64,000 bases of DNA from Prevotella histicola JCM 15637 = DNF00424 (GTDB lineage: Bacteria; Bacteroidota; Bacteroidia; Bacteroidales; Bacteroidaceae), in NCBI RefSeq assembly GCF_000613925.1, contig NZ_BAJX01000001.1, positions 1-64,000 on the forward strand, written 5' to 3'. Positions 17,950 to 26,418 of the stretch are shown here, piece by piece; positions within the stretch are counted from its first letter, which is position 1; each line of letters opens with the position of its first letter. The translations under genes were made by a program, and so were the position numbers. The notes beneath the pieces were generated by a model. It had not been told where the DNA came from. It saw only the letters and a program-made list of their open reading frames with translations, and searched no databases.

Positions 17950-19000
17950 AGATAATTATTTTAGATGAATATATATTTTGATTATTATCAAATTTCTTTT
18001 CCCATTTATATTTGCCAGGATAGGCTAACTCCAATCGACGTTCTACTTGGTTAAGACCTATTCCGTGTCCCGTATTCCTTAACCTTTCTTTTGGAGAGCA
18101 ACTGTTTTCTATTGAAAATATAATTTGCTCGTTTGTAGCTTCTAATTTAATGTGAATAAAGTTCTTTTGCCCAGGATTGATACCATGCTTAAAAGCATTT
18201 TCAAGAAGTGAAATGAAAATCATAGGGGCTACATAAATCTTACATGGGTCTGGAATATTACATTCACGCTTAATATCCACATTTGCAGGTAACCTAATCA
18301 TCATCAGTGCTATGTAGTTCCGTAGGAATTCAATTTCTTCTTTTAAGTTCACATAAGGCTGTTGGTAATCATATAGAATATGCCGAAGCATCTTGGACAA
18401 ATCAATAATTGCTTTTTGGGCTTTTTCTGTATTAAATGCCGTAAGAGCATAGATATTATTCAATGTATTAAGGAGGAAATGGGGATTCACCTGTTGACGT
18501 AAATTCACCAATTCTGCTTTTGACATTGCTATTTCTGCCTCTTTCTTTTCTTCTTCTGCCTTTGATAATCGTCTTGCCATCAAGACAGAAGTTGCTACTC
18601 CTGCACAAATACTTAGGTTCAATACATTGCGTAAAACGAAGAATAGCTGTGCATATAATCCGCCTCTTTGTTCTTGTGAAAGTATACGGTAAGGATATGT
18701 TACGAAATATCTTTCCAAACCTACATAATAAAGCCACTCGTGTTGTCCAATGGATAATAAAAGAATGATAAATGCATTGTAGCACCAAAATTCTTTCTTA
18801 CATCCTTTCAATAGCATTGGAGCTAGTACAAAATAATTCAAGTAGACAACTATCATCATCGAGAGGGGAATGATGTATTGTGATAGATTATCCTTCCAAG
18901 AGATGTGAGGTACCCCATACATTATAGGTATGAGGAAAAGTGGTAACCAAACGATAATTTGGCTCCAAAAGAATTTTGATGTATAAACTTGTTTCCTCAT
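17924..19000 (-). CDS. Sensor histidine kinase, LytS/YehU type
   Basis: 358-residue membrane kinase. Four hydrophobic segments (about residues 12-30, 42-62, 73-92 and 118-142) are followed by a coiled linker and a His_kinase domain. The phospho-acceptor is His174 in LRQQVNPHFLLNTLNNIY. The ATPase domain shows ENAFKHGI and NTGHGIGLNQVERRL. This is the usual partner of LytTR regulators, and it is the first gene of the pair. The signal is unknown, as there is no periplasmic sensor domain of note. Confidence 0.92.
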   Translation of the reverse strand: MRKQVYTSKFFWSQIIVWLPLFLIPIMYGVPHISWKDNLSQYIIPLSMMIVVYLNYFVLAPMLLKGCKKEFWCYNAFIILLLSIGQHEWLYYVGLERYFVTYPYRILSQEQRGGLYAQLFFVLRNVLNLSICAGVATSVLMARRLSKAEEEKKEAEIAMSKAELVNLRQQVNPHFLLNTLNNIYALTAFNTEKAQKAIIDLSKMLRHILYDYQQPYVNLKEEIEFLRNYIALMMIRLPANVDIKRECNIPDPCKIYVAPMIFISLLENAFKHGINPGQKNFIHIKLEATNEQIIFSIENSCSPKERLRNTGHGIGLNQVERRLELAYPGKYKWEKKFDNNQNIYSSKIIIYDTKLHNN

Positions 19001-19039
19001 TTATTACTCTTAGTTTGCATTATATTGATAATCCGCAAA

Positions 19040-19047
19040 CAAAGGTA
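19040..19047 (-). promoter_or_regulatory. -7 promoter box for the sensor kinase operon
   Basis: TACCTTTG on the minus strand, 40 bp upstream of the kinase start. Confidence 0.55.
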
Positions 19048-19168
19048 ATAAAAGTTTCTGTAAAATAAAATTTATTGAGAGCTTATGTGAGTTTTTTTTA
19101 CATCCACCCATATAAAAATATATACAAAAGTCGTGTAATTAACTAATTTTTATATTGTAAGGGGCTTT

Positions 19169-19210
19169 TATGTAAAAAGGATATGCCGTTGGACATACCC
19201 TTTTTACGTA
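19169..19210 (-). terminator. ribE terminator
   Basis: Imperfect inverted repeat: TATGTAAAAAGGATATGCC at about 19169-19187 and its near-complement at 19191-19210, 44 bp past the ribE stop. Confidence 0.75.
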
Positions 19211-19253
19211 AATATAAGTTGTTTGTAATTTTGACAAACCAGATTGCTTGCGA

Positions 19254-19859
19254 TTATTTTGTGAAGGTGTTAAGTCTTGCAATGTACTTGCCAAGTATAT
19301 CAAACTCAATATTTACAATTGAGTCGATCTCTATATCTGCAAAGTTAGTGTTTTCTTTTGTATATGGTATTATTGCAACTTTAAAACTATTATTTGTCGG
19401 TTCACATACAGTAAGTGAGACTCCATTTACGGTAACAGAACCTTTGTCTACAGTAAAATATCCTCTTTGTGCTAATTGGCTATTGAATGGATATTCGAAT
19501 GTAAAGTAAGTGCTACCATCTGCATCTTCTATGTTTACGCATTTTGCAGTTTGGTCAACATGTCCCTGCACAATATGTCCATCTAATCGCCCGTTCATAG
19601 TCATTGATCGTTCTATATTAATATGATCACCGATCTTTAGAGATCCAAGATTAGAACGTTCGAGTGTTTCTTTCATGGCTGTTACGGTGTAGGTTTCGTC
19701 CTTTAAGCGGACAATCGTTAAGCAGACACCATTATGGGCAATACTTTGATCGATTTTTAATTCATCAGTAAACGAACACCTGAGTGTGAGGTGGATGTTT
19801 TCCTGTTCGTGTTCAATATTAATAAGCGTAGCCATTTCTTCTACTATTCCTGAGAACAT
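19254..19859 (-). CDS. ribE: Riboflavin synthase, alpha subunit
   Basis: 201-residue enzyme that converts two 6,7-dimethyl-8-ribityllumazine molecules into riboflavin and a pyrimidinedione. It opens with MFSGIVEEM, the usual start of the family, and consists of two lumazine-binding repeats of about 95 residues, with HNGVCLTI in the first and VNGVSLTV in the second. It stands apart from other riboflavin genes. The upstream region carries a structured leader and an intrinsic terminator, so premature termination control is plausible, although the leader lacks the conserved FMN riboswitch boxes. Confidence 0.95.
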   Translation of the reverse strand: MFSGIVEEMATLINIEHEQENIHLTLRCSFTDELKIDQSIAHNGVCLTIVRLKDETYTVTAMKETLERSNLGSLKIGDHINIERSMTMNGRLDGHIVQGHVDQTAKCVNIEDADGSTYFTFEYPFNSQLAQRGYFTVDKGSVTVNGVSLTVCEPTNNSFKVAIIPYTKENTNFADIEIDSIVNIEFDILGKYIARLNTFTK

Positions 19860-19931
19860 AGTTTGAATCCTTTCTTTTAATAGCCTATCTTTATGTGATA
19901 GACTGGCTTTAAAACTTAGTGTTGTCTATAG

Positions 19932-19963
19932 AAAAAGGTGAGAATTCCTCCTGGAACCTCACC
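19932..19963 (-). terminator. Intrinsic terminator upstream of ribE
   Basis: On the minus strand GGTGAG-G-TTCC, loop AGGA, GGAA-TT-CTCACC, then TTTTT. It lies 72 bp upstream of the ribE start and downstream of a structured leader, in the place expected of a riboswitch-type attenuator. Confidence 0.8.
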
Positions 19964-20202
19964 CTAAATTCCCTTTCTGAAGAGGGAAAAATAGAAAGTC
20001 GTATCGACGATGTGATGAAAAGTCCGAGTATCAATGATAAGAGAGCTCTTCGCCTTTGTAATCCACTGGCCTTGCGGCTTAGTCGCATAATGCGTTTTAT
20101 GTGGCCCGCCATTGACAAAAGAAGTCATCCCGGGTTTTCTAATTTTATTTGATGACTATCCCGATCGAATCGATACGACTAAGATCTGTATCCTTTCTTG
20201 CT

Positions 20203-20211
20203 GCAAAGTTA
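20203..20211 (-). promoter_or_regulatory. -7 promoter box for the ribE leader
   Basis: TAACTTTGC on the minus strand. Transcription from it would start just before the P1 stem of the leader, giving a 5' untranslated region of about 335 nt. Confidence 0.6.
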
Positions 20212-20294
20212 GTATAAAGATCTTTATCCTCCAAACATTTCATGTTTAAAAATGCTTTACTTGCTATGAATGGATAGAACTTAAAGATATCTAT

Positions 20295-21656
20295 TTATAA
20301 GAGGGCATCTTGTAAAATTTCACTCAATGTTGGATGAATATGTATAATGTCACGTATTTCATCAATTCTTGCTTCACGATTCATTAAAGCCGAAAGTTCC
20401 TGAATGAGGTCTGCAGCATGTGCACCATAAGCATGTGCACCAAGAAGTAGGCCATCTTCTCTTATGAGGATTTTTATCATTCCTTCTGTTTCGTCCATGC
20501 TAAGTGCCTTCCCATTTGAGCGATAGAAGCCTTTGCGAGTAGAATAATTGATCCCATCATTCTTACATTGATCTTCTGTCTTACCTACACATGCTGCCTC
20601 TGGATAAGTGAAAATTGCAGCTGGCATGATATCAAATCGTATAAAATCCTTCTTTCCTAAGATGTGATTTACGGCACGGAATCCTTGGAAAGTAGCAGCG
20701 TGAGCCAGCATCTGACGAGCATTTACATCACCGATTGCATATACTCCTTTTATATTTGTTTCCATGTCGTCGTTTACATTAATACCTTTAGGGCTATATT
20801 CTATACCAGTTGCGTCTAATCCTAAGTTTTCAACGTTGGCTTGTCTACCTGTTGCAATTAGTACTAAATCAGTCTCAATAGTCTCTTCCTTATCTTTCCT
20901 TTTAAAGATGAGCTTGACGGCCTCTTTATTCTCCTCACATAGGTCTATTCGGCTAACTGCACTTTGCATATAGAATGTGACGCCTCTTTTTTCAAGAGAC
21001 TTCCTAAGTCTCTTGGCAATATCGCTATCAATAGGTGGGAGACACTCCTTCATAAATTCTATGACGGTAACCTCGCTTCCGAAAGCAGAGAATGCTGATG
21101 CAAACTCCATTCCGATTACTCCCGCTCCAATAATAGATAGTCTTCGAGGAATTTTGTTTATAGATAGTATCTCAGTTGATGTGACTATCTTTTGTTCACC
21201 TACTTTTTGCTTTGTTATATCTTCTTCTTTTAAGAAGGGGGGAGTTTTAGAGCGAGACCCAGAAGCAATGATTATATTCTTGGCTTCTATTTGTTTACCA
21301 TTTACTTCAATAATATGGTCAGATATGAAATGTGCTTCTCCTTTGATGAATGTAATTCCTGGTTGAGTAAGCAAAGCATTTACTCCTTCTCTAAGTTGGG
21401 TAATTACTCCCTCTTTTCTTTCCATTACTTTCGTAAAGTCAAGAGGTGGAATTGTGTTACAGACATGTGAAGTTGTCAGCCGTAGTTCGGCATCATGTGC
21501 AAGGCATTTTGTAGGTATACATCCAGCGTTTAGGCAAGTCCCACCAGGATAATGCTTCTCTATAATAGTTACTTTTAACCCATTTTGGGAAGCATAGGAG
21601 GCGGTTCGGTAGCCTCCTGGCCCCGAACCTATTATCAATAAATCTGTTTTTTCCAT
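20295..21656 (-). CDS. lpdA: Dihydrolipoyl dehydrogenase
   Basis: 453-residue flavoprotein that reoxidises dihydrolipoyl groups using NAD+. The FAD motif GSGPGGY is at residues 10-16. The redox disulfide is Cys41/Cys46 in GGTCLNAGCIPTK. A NAD-binding Rossmann motif GAGVIGMEFAS follows, and the C-terminal HIHPTLSE block supplies the catalytic histidine and glutamate. As the last gene of the glycine cleavage operon, 21 bp after gcvPB, it is the L-protein of that system. It may also serve any 2-oxoacid dehydrogenase. Confidence 0.95.
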   Translation of the reverse strand: MEKTDLLIIGSGPGGYRTASYASQNGLKVTIIEKHYPGGTCLNAGCIPTKCLAHDAELRLTTSHVCNTIPPLDFTKVMERKEGVITQLREGVNALLTQPGITFIKGEAHFISDHIIEVNGKQIEAKNIIIASGSRSKTPPFLKEEDITKQKVGEQKIVTSTEILSINKIPRRLSIIGAGVIGMEFASAFSAFGSEVTVIEFMKECLPPIDSDIAKRLRKSLEKRGVTFYMQSAVSRIDLCEENKEAVKLIFKRKDKEETIETDLVLIATGRQANVENLGLDATGIEYSPKGINVNDDMETNIKGVYAIGDVNARQMLAHAATFQGFRAVNHILGKKDFIRFDIMPAAIFTYPEAACVGKTEDQCKNDGINYSTRKGFYRSNGKALSMDETEGMIKILIREDGLLLGAHAYGAHAADLIQELSALMNREARIDEIRDIIHIHPTLSEILQDALL

Positions 21657-21677
21657 TGTTTACCTCATATCTTTAGT

Positions 21678-23168
21678 TTATGCTTCTTCCGACATATCAT
21701 TGATTAGTTGTCGATATGTGAGAATAGGATGCTTTGCTGCAAGCACGTCGTCTACACGGCCAATAGGAGTATTATGAGGAGCCTCCTTTACAAGCTCTGG
21801 TGTATCACGAGCTTCCTTAGCAATAATATGCATTGTTTTAATGAATCCATCAATCGTATCTTTGCTTTCACTCTCAGTTGGTTCAATCATCATTGCCTCA
21901 TGGAAGAGTAGAGGGAAATAGATAGTTGGTGCATGGTAACCATAATCAAGTAAACGTTTAGCTACATCCATAGTAGTAACGCCAGTACTTTTATCTTTCA
22001 AGCCATCAAATACAAATTCATGTTTGCATAAGCAATCAATAGGAAGTTCGTAATCATTTTTCAAACATTCCTTGATATAATTGGCATTCAATGTTGCAAG
22101 TGGACCTACTTCCTTAATATGATTTTTACCTAATGTGAGTATATAGGTGTATGCACGAAGGCTTACAAGGAAGTTGCCATGATAGCCACTTACGCGATTG
22201 TTTGCAGTAGAATATTCTTCTGTTAAATTTGGATTCTCTACGCTAAAACCTTCTTTAGTTTTATATACATGAGGTTTGGGTAGGAAAGGTATTAACTTCT
22301 CGCATACTCCTACTGGACCAGATCCTGGACCACCTCCTCCATGAGGTGTTGAGAATGTTTTGTGAAGATTAAGATGGATAACATCAAACCCCATGTCACC
22401 AGGACGTGCTGCACCAAGAAGAGGATTGAGGTTTGCACCATCATAATAAAGTAGCCCTCCACAATCGTGTACAAGTTTTGCTATTTCAAGAATATCTTTC
22501 TCAAAAAGTCCCAGAGTGTTAGGATTTGTCATCATGATACCAGCAATATCATCTCCCAATAGAGGCTTTAGATCATTTACATCAACAAGTCCATCGGGAG
22601 TACTCTTTACTTCTACGACTTCCAAACCACATACAGCTGCAGAAGCTGGGTTTGTACCATGTGCTGAGTCTGGAACGATAACCTTCGTGCGTTTTGTATC
22701 GCCTCGATGCTGGTGGTAAGAACTGATAATCATTAAACCTGTTAATTCACCATGAGCACCAGCATAAGGATTTAGAGTAACATCTGCCATCCCAGTAATT
22801 GATGCAAGAGCGCGTTGTATGTTGTATTCAACTTCCAATGCACCCTGTACAGTATCAATAGGTTGAAGAGGATGAAGGCTAGTAAAAGTCTTTAAAGAAG
22901 CTATTTCTTCATTGATGACAGGGTTATATTTCATAGTACATGAACCTAGTGGGTAAAAACCATTGTCAACTCCGAAGTTGTTTTCACTATGATTTGTATA
23001 ATGACGAACGACTGTCATTTCATCACATTCTGGTAGTTCAGCGTCATTCTCTCTCTTAATAGCAGCTGGTAGAGGATGGCTTCCGAAGTGGTTTTCGGGA
23101 AGACTGTAAGCACGTCTTCCAGGGTGTGACAATTCAAATATTAGATTGCCATATAATTTGTTGTTCAT
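21678..23168 (-). CDS. gcvPB: Glycine dehydrogenase (decarboxylating) subunit 2
   Basis: 496-residue beta subunit of the two-subunit P-protein, the PLP enzyme that decarboxylates glycine and passes the aminomethyl group to GcvH lipoate. The PLP lysine is Lys270 in [18 protein letters not shown]. Family blocks [21 protein letters not shown] and PNTLGLFE are intact. It lies 33 bp downstream of gcvPA and needs that subunit for activity. Confidence 0.96.
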   Translation of the reverse strand: MNNKLYGNLIFELSHPGRRAYSLPENHFGSHPLPAAIKRENDAELPECDEMTVVRHYTNHSENNFGVDNGFYPLGSCTMKYNPVINEEIASLKTFTSLHPLQPIDTVQGALEVEYNIQRALASITGMADVTLNPYAGAHGELTGLMIISSYHQHRGDTKRTKVIVPDSAHGTNPASAAVCGLEVVEVKSTPDGLVDVNDLKPLLGDDIAGIMMTNPNTLGLFEKDILEIAKLVHDCGGLLYYDGANLNPLLGAARPGDMGFDVIHLNLHKTFSTPHGGGGPGSGPVGVCEKLIPFLPKPHVYKTKEGFSVENPNLTEEYSTANNRVSGYHGNFLVSLRAYTYILTLGKNHIKEVGPLATLNANYIKECLKNDYELPIDCLCKHEFVFDGLKDKSTGVTTMDVAKRLLDYGYHAPTIYFPLLFHEAMMIEPTESESKDTIDGFIKTMHIIAKEARDTPELVKEAPHNTPIGRVDDVLAAKHPILTYRQLINDMSEEA

Positions 23169-23201
23169 TGTTTTGTAGTTTTAGAAAGATTGTAAGAAGA
23201 C

Positions 23202-24511
23202 TTATAATAATCCGACAAGCATATCAACTTCTTCTTTCGTACGTTTTTCCGTAACAGCGATGAGAAGTTTGTCATCGTCAATCTTAATGCCAGGAAGGAT
23301 ACCTTTCTTAATGGCTTTGTCAAAGAAAGCATCACGATTCTGGACCTGAACGAGGAATTCATTGAAAAACGGCTTGTCATAAACAAGCTTTGCTTTCCCT
23401 GTGCCTATTAACTGATCGCAGAGATAATGTGCTCCATCATAGCTTATCTGTGCAGCTTCTTTCATTCCCTCTTTGCCCATGAGACTCATATATATAGTTA
23501 CATAGAGAGCCATGAGACTTTGGTTTGAACAAATATTAGACGTTGCCTTTTGTCTACGAATATGTTGCTCACGTGCTTGAAGTGTAAGTGCAAACACCCG
23601 TTGTCCTCGACTATCTTTTGTTTTTCCTACTATTCGGCCAGGAAGTTTTCTCATCAGTTTTTCAGTTGCACACATATATCCTGCATAAGGACCACCGAAG
23701 GACATTGGGATTCCAAGGCTTTGTAGGTCTCCAACAGCAATATCAGCTCCCCATTCTCCAGGAGTCTTCAATAATGCTAAGTCAGAAGCAATACCATTAA
23801 TAATAAACAGAGCTTTTTTTCGTGGCAGTCCTCAGCAAAACCCGTAAAATCTTCAATTATACCATTTCGGTTAGGCTGTTGAACTATAACACCAGCTACG
23901 CCTCCTTTATCTATATGTCGCTTCAAATCGTTATGAGATGTTGCACCGTTTTCTGTCTTTATACCTTTCAGTTTAATGCCATGAAAGTGAGCATATGTTT
24001 TTAAGACACCAATGATATTCTCGTTTAATGCCTCAGAGTAAAGTACAGTGTCAGCCTTTTTGGCGTTATCAAAAGCAACCATCATTGCTTCGGCTGTAGC
24101 TGTTGTTCCCTCATACATTGAGGCATTGGCAATGTCAAGACCTGTAAGTTCTGCCATCATACTCTGGAATTCAAAAATATAATGGAGGGTGCCTTGTGAG
24201 ATCTCTGCTTGATAAGGAGTATAAGAGGTAAGGAATTCTGAGCGACTCAGAAGATTAGAAATGATGCTAGGAGCATAATGGTCATATACACCTCCGCCTG
24301 CAAAACAAGTTAAGACATCATTTTTCTGTCCAAGTTTGTCAAAGAAAGCACGTATCTCTAACTCACTCATATCTTCAGGAATGTCATAATCTTTTTTCAG
24401 ACGTATACTCTCTGGAACTTCAGCATATAGATCCTCGAGAGAATTTATGCCGATGCGTTTAAGCATCTGCTGAATATCCTCAGGTGTATGGGGTAAGAAC
24501 TTATGATTCAT
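23202..24511 (-). CDS. gcvPA: Glycine dehydrogenase (decarboxylating) subunit 1, frameshifted
   Basis: Alpha subunit of the two-subunit P-protein. The N-terminal part (MNHKFLPHTPEDIQQML, FAGGGVYDHY, TPYQAEISQGTLHY) runs 24511 to about 23820 and then leaves frame. The remainder (PGEWGADIAVGDLQSLG, SFGGPYAGYMC) continues to 23202 in another frame. The break lies in a run of seven A on the coding strand (23814-23820). Eight would give HEKKALFIINGIASD in one frame and a subunit of about 436 residues, the normal length. As it sits in an otherwise intact operon, a homopolymer base-call error is more likely than loss. Confidence 0.9.
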
Positions 24512-24542
24512 TGTTGTTTAGGTGTTTAGGTTATAGTAGTAA

Positions 24543-24569
24543 AGCTTCTTAGGTCAAACCTAAGAAGCT
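24543..24569. other. Perfect hairpin between gcvH and gcvPA
   Basis: AGCTTCTTAGGT, loop CAA, and its exact complement form a 12-bp stem with a 3-nt loop inside the glycine cleavage operon. No clear T-run follows on the minus strand, so it is more likely an RNA processing or stability element, or a weak terminator, than a full terminator. Confidence 0.7.
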
Positions 24570-24587
24570 CTGAAAATTAGGATGGTT

Positions 24588-24968
24588 TTATTCTGCACAG
24601 AATTCTTCGTAAGCCTTGGCATCCATAAGATCTTTCAGCTCAGAAGTATCAGTAAGTTCTACTTTGATAATCCAGTTTTCAAAAGCATCTTTGTTTAGTA
24701 ATCCTGGGTCATCTTCTAAAGCTTCATTTACTTCTAATACCTTTCCTGATACAGGAGACTTAAGGTCAGATGCAGCTTTTACGCTTTCGATAGCACCGAA
24801 GTCTTCATCCATTTCCACATCATCATCTACGTCTGGCATGTCTACATAAACAATTGTGCCTAAAGCATGCTGTGCATAATCTGTAATACCGATATAGCCT
24901 ACGTTCCCAGCTACCTTTACGTACTCATGTGACTCTGAATAGTAGAGTCCTTCAATAACTTTTGTCAT
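24588..24968 (-). CDS. gcvH: Glycine cleavage system H protein
   Basis: 126-residue lipoyl carrier protein that shuttles the aminomethyl intermediate between P-, T- and L-proteins. The lipoylated lysine is Lys64 in GAIESVKAASDL, and the start MTKVIEGLYYSESHEYV is typical. Second gene of the operon, about 140 bp after gcvT and separated from gcvPA by a strong hairpin. Confidence 0.97.
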   Translation of the reverse strand: MTKVIEGLYYSESHEYVKVAGNVGYIGITDYAQHALGTIVYVDMPDVDDDVEMDEDFGAIESVKAASDLKSPVSGKVLEVNEALEDDPGLLNKDAFENWIIKVELTDTSELKDLMDAKAYEEFCAE

Positions 24969-25108
24969 AATATTCTTAGTTTAAATTTTTGTTTAATCTT
25001 AGGTTGTAATGTTGATCTATAAGGCTTAAGAAATTAAATAGAATAAATGTCTTTTGATTTCAATCAGTATAATAAATGAAATACTCGACATTATCTAATT
25101 AAAACAGC

Positions 25109-26188
25109 CTAATTATTTTTCTTATAATGCTTTTCGTAGAATTTCTTCTTTACTACAGTTCCAGGGAAAGTCTTCTTTCGAATCTGTATTTCGAGTCTGT
25201 CTCCCATCTGAATAGAAGCATCAACCAATGCTACTGCACAACTCTTGTCTGCCGAGATGAGGTGGTAACCAGTTGTAACTTCACCTACTTCTTTGCCATC
25301 TTTGAGCACCTTATATCCATGACGTGGAATAGCATTTTCATCTAGCTCTATTCCTCTCAAACGTTGAGTAACTCCTTCTGTCTTTTGACGTAACAAGGCT
25401 TCTTTTCCGATAAATTCCTCTTTATCGAACTTAACGAACATAGATAGACCTGCCATAACAGGGGTTATCTTGTCAGACAATTCGTCTCCGTAAAGTGGTA
25501 ATCCTACTTCGAAGCGTAGAGTATCTCTACATCCTAATCCGCAAGGAGTAACACCAGCAGCAATGAGTTTATCCCAAGCTTTAACAATGTATTCAGGAGT
25601 GCCATATACCTCAAATCCATCTTCGCCTGTATATCCTGTACGAGAGATGATGACATCACCAATGCATTTTACTTCGTAGAATTTTAAGTCTTTGCATGCA
25701 AGGCCAAGAACTTCTTCTATAGTCTTTTCTGCTTCCGGTCCTTGTATAGCAAGCTGTCCATATGCATCGCTCTTATGTTCTATGACAACATCAAATCCTT
25801 CCGCATTTTGTTCAATCCATGCAACATCCTTATCTATATTTGATGCATTGATGGTCATAAGGTAGAGTTGATCATCAAGTTTACAAATACAAGTATCGTC
25901 AACAACTCCTCCATCGGGATAGCATAACATGCCGTAAAGAACTTTTCCTGCAGGGAGTCCTGTTACGTCATTCGTAAAGATATGATTGATGAATCGATCT
26001 GCATCATGGCCAGAAACGAGGACTTCTCCCATGTGTGATACGTCAAAAACTCCACAATTCTCTCTTACTGCATTATGTTCTTCAATAATCCCAGTGTATT
26101 GAATTGGCATGTCAAAGCCTGCAAATGGTGTGATAAGTGCACCTAGTGCTACGTGTTTGTCATAAAGACATGTTCTTTTGTTTGTCAT
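25109..26188 (-). CDS. gcvT: Glycine cleavage system aminomethyltransferase (T protein)
   Basis: 359-residue enzyme that transfers the one-carbon unit from aminomethyl-lipoyl-GcvH to tetrahydrofolate, releasing ammonia. The folate-binding N-terminal domain has [11 protein letters not shown], followed by [13 protein letters not shown]. The C-terminal barrel ([12 protein letters not shown]) closes the protein. First gene of gcvT-gcvH-gcvPA-gcvPB-lpdA, with a promoter box at 26273-26281 and a leader of about 80 nt in which I see no glycine riboswitch. Confidence 0.96.
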   Translation of the reverse strand: MTNKRTCLYDKHVALGALITPFAGFDMPIQYTGIIEEHNAVRENCGVFDVSHMGEVLVSGHDADRFINHIFTNDVTGLPAGKVLYGMLCYPDGGVVDDTCICKLDDQLYLMTINASNIDKDVAWIEQNAEGFDVVIEHKSDAYGQLAIQGPEAEKTIEEVLGLACKDLKFYEVKCIGDVIISRTGYTGEDGFEVYGTPEYIVKAWDKLIAAGVTPCGLGCRDTLRFEVGLPLYGDELSDKITPVMAGLSMFVKFDKEEFIGKEALLRQKTEGVTQRLRGIELDENAIPRHGYKVLKDGKEVGEVTTGYHLISADKSCAVALVDASIQMGDRLEIQIRKKTFPGTVVKKKFYEKHYKKNN

Positions 26189-26272
26189 ATTCTGTTTAGG
26201 TTTTAAGTTGTTCTTCTCTCTTGGTAAAGAATAATTCTGTTATAGATTCGGTTTCTTTTCCTTACTTTGCAT

Positions 26273-26281
26273 GCAAATATA
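26273..26281 (-). promoter_or_regulatory. -7 promoter box for the gcv operon
   Basis: TATATTTGC on the minus strand, 84 bp upstream of gcvT. Confidence 0.55.
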
Positions 26282-26386
26282 AAAAAAAGAACTGAAAGCA
26301 CAAAACGAAATGATGTTAATTTATTTAAAGTGCATCCAAAATCAATTATAACTGTTTGACAATATGATTATTTGTTGTTTTATTAT

Positions 26387-26395
26387 TATTTTTGC
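26387..26395 (+). promoter_or_regulatory. -7 promoter box for the FMN/4Fe-4S gene
   Basis: TATTTTTGC ends 23 bp before the ATG at 26419. Confidence 0.55.
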
Positions 26396-26418
26396 ATCTC
26401 TTAGATAAATGATAGAAG

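Larger units (their letters stand above)
19932..20211 (-). ncRNA. Structured leader RNA or small RNA upstream of ribE, class unknown
   Basis: Minus-strand promoter TAACTTTGC (20203-20211) is followed by nested pairings: P1, a perfect 11-bp stem (20170-20180 with 19997-20007); P2 AGTCATC/GATGACT (20151-20157 with 20123-20129); P3 TCAATG/CATTGA (20110-20115 with 20031-20036); P4 (20101-20104 with 20063-20066); a GCC-GCAA-GGC tetraloop hairpin (20069-20078); and a CGCA/TGCG hairpin (20084-20094). A further small hairpin (19969-19988) and the intrinsic terminator follow. The layout fits a cis-acting leader of ribE or a free-standing RNA of about 265 nt. The FMN riboswitch boxes (such as GGCGGT and AGCCCGCGA) are not visible. 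Confidence 0.6.

Noticed and set aside
19909..20152. Overlapping 69- and 77-codon frames on both strands upstream of ribE
   Set aside because: They cover the structured RNA and its terminator; paired arms explain the open frames, and no protein family is recognised.
19860..20211. FMN (RFN) riboswitch upstream of ribE
   Set aside because: The conserved RFN boxes (such as GGCGGT, AGCCCGCGA and the 3' GGATG block) could not be found on either strand; reported instead as an unassigned structured leader.
26189..26280. Glycine riboswitch upstream of gcvT
   Set aside because: The leader is only about 80 nt and lacks recognisable glycine aptamer motifs.
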